Of a stretch of DNA of 9,567 nt, positions 5,844 through 9,567 are shown one piece after another. The stretch covers positions 1 to 9,567 of the forward strand of contig JAGQKX010000021.1 of the NCBI GenBank assembly GCA_020429905.1. The letters are read 5' to 3'. The position numbers and the translations under genes are program-made. Source of the DNA: a candidate division WWE3 bacterium. GTDB taxonomy: Bacteria; Patescibacteriota; 4484-211; JAGQKX01. How positions within the stretch are numbered: the first letter of the stretch is position 1; every line of letters begins with the position of its first letter. The notes below the pieces were generated by a model. The model was not told the origin of the DNA and searched no databases. It worked only from the letters and a program-made list of their open reading frames with translations.

Positions 5844-8800
5844 GATGTCAATTATGTTTGGGATTTTTCTGTGCCTGGAGATTACGTTGTTTCCGATGCA
5901 AACCAAATCGATGTAACGGGGTCGGGCGCTTCATTAAAAGTCCGCAACTATACTACAGATGCAAATACCGCATTACTGCTCCATTTAGATGAATCTTCTG
6001 GGTCTACTGCCGACGACAGCTCAAGTAACAATAATGATGCTGATATCACCGGGGGAACCTGGACGGCGGCAAATCTAAATAACGGTCTCTCACTGAATGG
6101 AACCAATGAATATGGTACCGCACCTGACTCATCTTCTCTTTCTTTTTCTCAGGCAAATACACTGGAAGCATGGACCAAATTTGACGCGACTTTTGGAGCC
6201 GCAACTCACAGCCAACGCCAGGGAGTTCTTGATAAAGGTGCGTACCAACTCTACTACGATAATGAAACGGGAAAGATTGTGTATGAACTGGCTGATGCTT
6301 CTGCTACTACCTGGACACAAGCTGGAGGAAATAATCTAAATGGTGGTTGGGGAATTGATGGCCAACGCGATACCGAATCCATGACAATTATGGGAAGTAA
6401 CGTGTATGTTGGATTAGGAGACGGAACCGGAGACGCAGAAGTCTGGATGTGGAATGGAACAATCTGGACCAAAATCGGTGGTGACGCATTAAACAATTCC
6501 TGGGCAATTAACACGTTTGAAAGTGTCTATTCATTAATCAATGATGGGACTAATATTTATGCCGGATTAGGTGCTACCAGCGGTGATGGTGAAATTTGGA
6601 AATGGAATGGAACGAGCTGGACCAAGATTGCAGGAGATGCTCAATACAATTCGTGGCCAGTTAACCGAAATGAAGGTGTGTACACCATGTTGTACCAAAA
6701 TAACATCTTGTATGCTGGACTCGGTATCAGTACTGATGATGCGGAAGTCTGGGCCTGCTCTACATGTGCTACCGGAACACCGGACTGGACGCAAATTGGT
6801 GGTGACAGTGGAAACAACGGAATTAATGGAAGTTGGACGGGTCTTGATAACATGGAAACTGTCTTTTCTATGACAGGTGACGGGACAAATGTTTATGCTG
6901 GTTTAGGTCTTACTGCCAATGATGCTGAAGTTTGGAGATGGAATGGTACTGGCTGGACTAAAATTGGTGGAGATGCTGTAAATTCAAGCTGGGGTTCTGG
7001 ATATGAATACGTATTATCACTGGTCTATTCTGGCAGTAATCTATACGCGGGATTAGGTACAACAGCCGGAGATGCTGAAGTCTGGAGATGGAATGGTTCT
7101 ACTTGGCTACAGGTTGGAGGAGATAGCTTTAACGGAAGCTGGGGAGCTGGATATGAAGGTGTTTATCGCATGGTGACCGATGGAACTAATATCTATGCTG
7201 GTCTCGGTCTCACGGCTGGTGATAACGAAGTGTGGCAATGCTCAAGCTGCGCTACGTCACCTTCATGGACACAAATCGGTGGAGATGGTATTGATAGTAG
7301 TTTCACCAATACCCATACCGTAGTTAATGATTTAGCCTACGCAAATTCCACACTGTATGCGGGAATTCAGACGACCTCAGCACAGTACTCGTCCCAAGTA
7401 TGGACGTATCGAACAACGGATTCTCCTAAATGGACACAAATCGCAGGTAACTATGTTAATAAAAGCTGGGGCTTTCGAGGGATGAATGATGTGGAAGTCA
7501 TGAATGTTTCTGGAGATAAGCTGTATGCCGGAACGGGATATCAATACACTGGCAATGCACTTGTTTGGGAATTTGATGGTTCAACTTGGACACTGATCGG
7601 AGGACAAGGAATTAATAACTCCTGGGCTAATAATACGTACGAGCGGGTCTCAAGTATGATTTCCCATAATGGAGAGCTGTATGTTGGAACGGGTGTCACT
7701 GCTAACGATGCTGAAGTATGGTACTGGAATGGAAGTACCTGGCTCCAAATCGGCGGAGACAGCCTTAATTCCGGATGGACAACCAACTATGAAGAAGTAA
7801 CGTCGTTATCCTCTTATAACGGATTTTTATTTGCTGGTCTTGGAAATAGTAGCGGTGATGCCGAAATATGGAGATGGAATGGAAGTACGTGGTTTAAGGT
7901 GGCTGGAGATAATGTATATAGCGGCTGGAACACGGGATATGAGCAGGTGCTTTCTCTTTCACCATACAATGGTAAGCTCTATGCCGGTACCGGAAATAGT
8001 AATGGTGACGCCGAAATATGGGAATGTACAAATTGTGATGGGACGCCTAGTTGGTCTAAAGTAGGCGGTGATGGTGTTTTGGGCAGTTGGAGTACAAGTC
8101 CAGTTGACACCTATAACAATGTAGACAGTTTAGTAGTGTATAACAACCTATTGGTGGCGGGTTTGGGTACAGCCGCTGGTGAAGCTGCTGTCTATACATT
8201 CGACGCAGGAACGTCTACTTGGACACAGATTGGAGGAGACGACATTAATAGCTCATGGGCTACCGGTACATATGAGCGCGTCCGTACGACGGTCGTTTAC
8301 AACGGTGATTTGTATGCTGGATTAGGCAACTCTACTGGTGATGGTGAAGTTTGGAAGTGGAATGGAACGGATTGGGAGCAAATCGGAGGAGATAGTCTCA
8401 ATTCAGGGTGGGCGAGTACGATTGAAGAAATTAACGCTTTTAGTATTTACAAAGGAAAGCTCTATACCGGTACTGGAAACACGGCTAATGCAGATGCGGC
8501 AGTTTGGGCATACGGCAATAATGCCGTATTAACTTCAAATACAGTCGGTCAGAACACAAGCTGGCATCATATTGCTGGCACCTACGATGGAACTACCATG
8601 AGGTTGTACATTGATGGGACACTAGACAATTCTCTGGCAGTAACACGCTCAATTCCAGATACAACTCATGATCTTTTGATTGGAACTACTTATGCTGGAC
8701 GCGAATTTGGAAAACCGCAAGGATTTTTTCAGGGCACATTGGATGAAATTAGAGTAAGTACCACGGCGCGTTCATCTTTTGTCACCAGTCCATATGCTTC

Positions 8801-9567
8801 TTCCGCCCAAACAGTTCGCCCTGCAACTTCGGTCTTTACTGAAGATATAAAAAATTGGGAGGATTTCAATGAGACTAATACGGCTGGATTAGGTACCATC
8901 ACTTATCGTCTATCAGCCAATAATGGTTCCACCTGGCAATACTGGAATGGATCCAGCTGGACTACCTCATCATCAACTGCCCAGGCAAATGACGCGACCA
9001 CGATGACTAATAATATCGATACGTTCACGGTCGGCTCCAACGGAATCATGTGGCAGGCGATTCTAGTCGGTAACGGTAATGAAGCTGTCACGCTTGATCA
9101 AGTAGAAATTACAGCCACGTCAGATACCACCGACCCAACCCCTCCCAACTCGCTCACCGCTTTAAGTCAATCAGGAGGTACCGCTATAACCACCGCTACT
9201 TGGTATCCACATTCAGGTCCATATTTTTCTTGGTCAGGTGCTACTGACACTGGTGGGTCTGGAGTAAATGGATATTTTGTTTATTTCGGAACTGATAACT
9301 CAGCTGATCCGCAAACAGCCGGTACATTTCAATCTGGATCAACCTACACCGCCTCAAGTTTAACCAGCGGCCAAACATACTATTTACGTATTAGATCACG
9401 GGATGTGGCACAAAATGTCAGTAGTATTTGGGATGCCTTTACCTATCAATACGATAATAGTGCACCGAATAATCCGAGCGGTCTATCGGTTTCACCTTCA
9501 GGTTATAGTGGCGAGAATGAATTTACTTTCTTCTGGTCAACTGTAGGGACGGATATTGGCTCAGGTG
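5688..9567 (+). CDS. Giant membrane-anchored surface protein: LamG domain split by a 14-unit beta-propeller array, then FN3/Ig-like domains (3' end outside window)
   Basis: The frame is open for 1293 codons from ATG 5688 to the right edge, with no in-frame stop; the true protein is longer. Domain order by residue: a short cytoplasmic-type basic start (KFLRSLFMRK); a hydrophobic segment (about 23-41) and a possible signal-peptidase site near IFAAG (48-52); a short beta-rich lead-in (53-92); the first half of a LamG/concanavalin-like domain (93-203); 14 propeller-like repeats (204-949); the second half of LamG (950-1030) with WHHIAGTYDG, LYIDGTL and GTLDEIRV; a beta-sandwich-like stretch (about 1045-1145) with TYRLSANNGSTW and LDQVEIT; an FN3/Ig-like domain (1148-1256, with YYLRIRSRDVAQN); and the start of another. 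Composition is rich in Ser, Thr, Asn, Gly and Trp, as in secreted proteins. Binding to sugars or to host-cell surfaces is plausible for LamG/propeller proteins but not shown. ATG 5718 is an alternative start. Confidence 0.85.
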   Translation, partial: MPPKFLRSLFMRKIVIAEWELNIMAIFILLVGVVAGSLFTLSHFFPKIFAAGDVNYVWDFSVPGDYVVSDANQIDVTGSGASLKVRNYTTDANTALLLHLDESSGSTADDSSSNNNDADITGGTWTAANLNNGLSLNGTNEYGTAPDSSSLSFSQANTLEAWTKFDATFGAATHSQRQGVLDKGAYQLYYDNETGKIVYELADASATTWTQAGGNNLNGGWGIDGQRDTESMTIMGSNVYVGLGDGTGDAEVWMWNGTIWTKIGGDALNNSWAINTFESVYSLINDGTNIYAGLGATSGDGEIWKWNGTSWTKIAGDAQYNSWPVNRNEGVYTMLYQNNILYAGLGISTDDAEVWACSTCATGTPDWTQIGGDSGNNGINGSWTGLDNMETVFSMTGDGTNVYAGLGLTANDAEVWRWNGTGWTKIGGDAVNSSWGSGYEYVLSLVYSGSNLYAGLGTTAGDAEVWRWNGSTWLQVGGDSFNGSWGAGYEGVYRMVTDGTNIYAGLGLTAGDNEVWQCSSCATSPSWTQIGGDGIDSSFTNTHTVVNDLAYANSTLYAGIQTTSAQYSSQVWTYRTTDSPKWTQIAGNYVNKSWGFRGMNDVEVMNVSGDKLYAGTGYQYTGNALVWEFDGSTWTLIGGQGINNSWANNTYERVSSMISHNGELYVGTGVTANDAEVWYWNGSTWLQIGGDSLNSGWTTNYEEVTSLSSYNGFLFAGLGNSSGDAEIWRWNGSTWFKVAGDNVYSGWNTGYEQVLSLSPYNGKLYAGTGNSNGDAEIWECTNCDGTPSWSKVGGDGVLGSWSTSPVDTYNNVDSLVVYNNLLVAGLGTAAGEAAVYTFDAGTSTWTQIGGDDINSSWATGTYERVRTTVVYNGDLYAGLGNSTGDGEVWKWNGTDWEQIGGDSLNSGWASTIEEINAFSIYKGKLYTGTGNTANADAAVWAYGNNAVLTSNTVGQNTSWHHIAGTYDGTTMRLYIDGTLDNSLAVTRSIPDTTHDLLIGTTYAGREFGKPQGFFQGTLDEIRVSTTARSSFVTSPYASSAQTVRPATSVFTEDIKNWEDFNETNTAGLGTITYRLSANNGSTWQYWNGSSWTTSSSTAQANDATTMTNNIDTFTVGSNGIMWQAILVGNGNEAVTLDQVEITATSDTTDPTPPNSLTALSQSGGTAITTATWYPHSGPYFSWSGATDTGGSGVNGYFVYFGTDNSADPQTAGTFQSGSTYTASSLTSGQTYYLRIRSRDVAQNVSSIWDAFTYQYDNSAPNNPSGLSVSPSGYSGENEFTFFWSTVGTDIGSG
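5964..6296 (+). other. LamG/concanavalin-like domain, first half
   Basis: Residues 93-203 show the usual opening of bacterial LamG jelly-rolls: ALLLHLDESSGSTADDSS, then GLSLNGTNEYGTAPDSSSL, NTLEAWTKF, and QLYYDNETGKIVYEL. The domain stops after this strand, with the remaining strands missing until residue 950. The second half is listed at 8535-8777. Confidence 0.8.
6297..8534 (+). repeat. Fourteen tandem ~50-residue beta-propeller-like repeats
   Basis: Each unit follows the pattern YAGLGxxxGDAEVWxWNGS, then W-x-x-IGGD-x-x-N-S-G-W, then a YEEVxSLxxYNG strand leading to the next. Units begin at residues 241, 292, 343, 404, 454, 504, 558, 614, 666, 716, 766, 824, 877 and 927, with periods of 50-61 residues (150-183 bp). 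The first strand of the array (WTQAGGNNLNGGW, 209-221) has no YAGLG part before it, and the last unit (927 on) lacks the WxxIGGD part. The N-terminal piece could therefore complete the final blade, as in propeller closure. Units 3, 6 and 11 replace the WNG turn with a longer loop carrying CxxC. DNA-level similarity between units is visible, for example in the GAPs around GATGCTGAAGT. No exact function can be assigned. Confidence 0.85.
8535..8777 (+). other. LamG/concanavalin-like domain, second half
   Basis: Residues 950-1030 carry the classical closing strands of a LamG domain: NTSWHHIAGTYDGTTMRLY, IDGTLDNSL, HDLLIGTTYAG, and GTLDEIRVSTTARS. These strands cannot form a domain alone, and they are exactly what is missing from the segment encoded at 5964-6296. 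Confidence 0.8.
9129..9567 (+). other. FN3/Ig-like domains of the giant protein (second one cut by window end)
   Basis: After a TDPTPPNSL linker, a ~105-residue unit shows FSWSGATDTGGSGVNGYFVYFG, TYTASSLTSGQTYYLRI and RSRDVAQNVS, the core pattern of fibronectin type III-like modules in bacterial surface proteins. A second unit starts at APNNPSGLSVSPSGYSG and is truncated. Such modules normally act as spacers that hold binding domains away from the cell. Confidence 0.7.

Noticed and set aside
5642..5992. 116-codon plus-strand frame covering the intergenic region and the start of the giant protein
   Set aside because: It runs in a different frame from the 1293-codon protein, and its product is an out-of-frame reading of the anchor region.
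6408..8516. CRISPR-like or satellite DNA repeats
   Set aside because: The ~150-bp period keeps a single reading frame and conserves protein motifs, with synonymous and loop-length variation. It is a protein-coding repeat, not a CRISPR array.
1..9567. TGA recoded as glycine or tryptophan
   Set aside because: None of the long real frames contains an in-frame TGA, tryptophan is written TGG throughout, and TGA serves as the ROK kinase stop. Table 11 fits.

Overview
The window looks like a piece of a bacterial genome of the Patescibacteria/CPR type. This is an inference from three things: a compact upper-sugar-metabolism operon, genes with almost no Shine-Dalgarno sequences, and a very large N-terminally anchored surface protein of the LamG plus FN3 kind common in that group. 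No rRNA or other taxonomic marker is present. TGA is not used as a sense codon in any of the real reading frames, so the standard bacterial code (table 11) fits and the Gly-recoded TGA of Gracilibacteria/Absconditabacteria does not.

Layout: (1) Positions 2-358 (+) hold the 3' end of a secreted PQQ-type sugar (sorbosone/glucose) dehydrogenase-like protein ending in an eight-cysteine tail. (2) Positions 362-5596 (-) hold a tight five-gene operon, read right to left: zwf (glucose-6-phosphate dehydrogenase), a short-type 6-phosphogluconate dehydrogenase (gnd), pgi (glucose-6-phosphate isomerase), a ROK-family sugar kinase and a cyclase-family metal hydrolase. Gaps are 8, 17 and 9 bp, and the last two genes overlap by 4 bp (ATGA). 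(3) Positions 5597-5687 are a 91-bp divergent promoter region with an inverted repeat. (4) Positions 5688-9567 (+) hold the first 1293 codons of a giant surface protein whose 3' end lies beyond the window.

The operon gives a coherent route. The ROK kinase would make glucose-6-phosphate (probable substrate), Pgi interconverts it with fructose-6-phosphate, Zwf oxidises it to 6-phosphogluconolactone, and Gnd decarboxylates 6-phosphogluconate to ribulose-5-phosphate. No recognisable 6-phosphogluconolactonase is encoded here. The metal-dependent hydrolase at the end of the operon is the only hydrolase present and is a candidate for that step, as a hypothesis only.

The most unusual object is the giant protein. 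After a membrane anchor it starts a LamG/concanavalin-like jelly-roll, breaks off after the strand near residue 201, runs through exactly 14 copies of a ~50-residue beta-propeller-like repeat (residues about 204-949), and then resumes the same LamG fold (residues about 950-1030). It continues with a beta-sandwich-like stretch and FN3/Ig-like domains. A 14-unit propeller array nested inside one LamG domain is the feature most worth pursuing.
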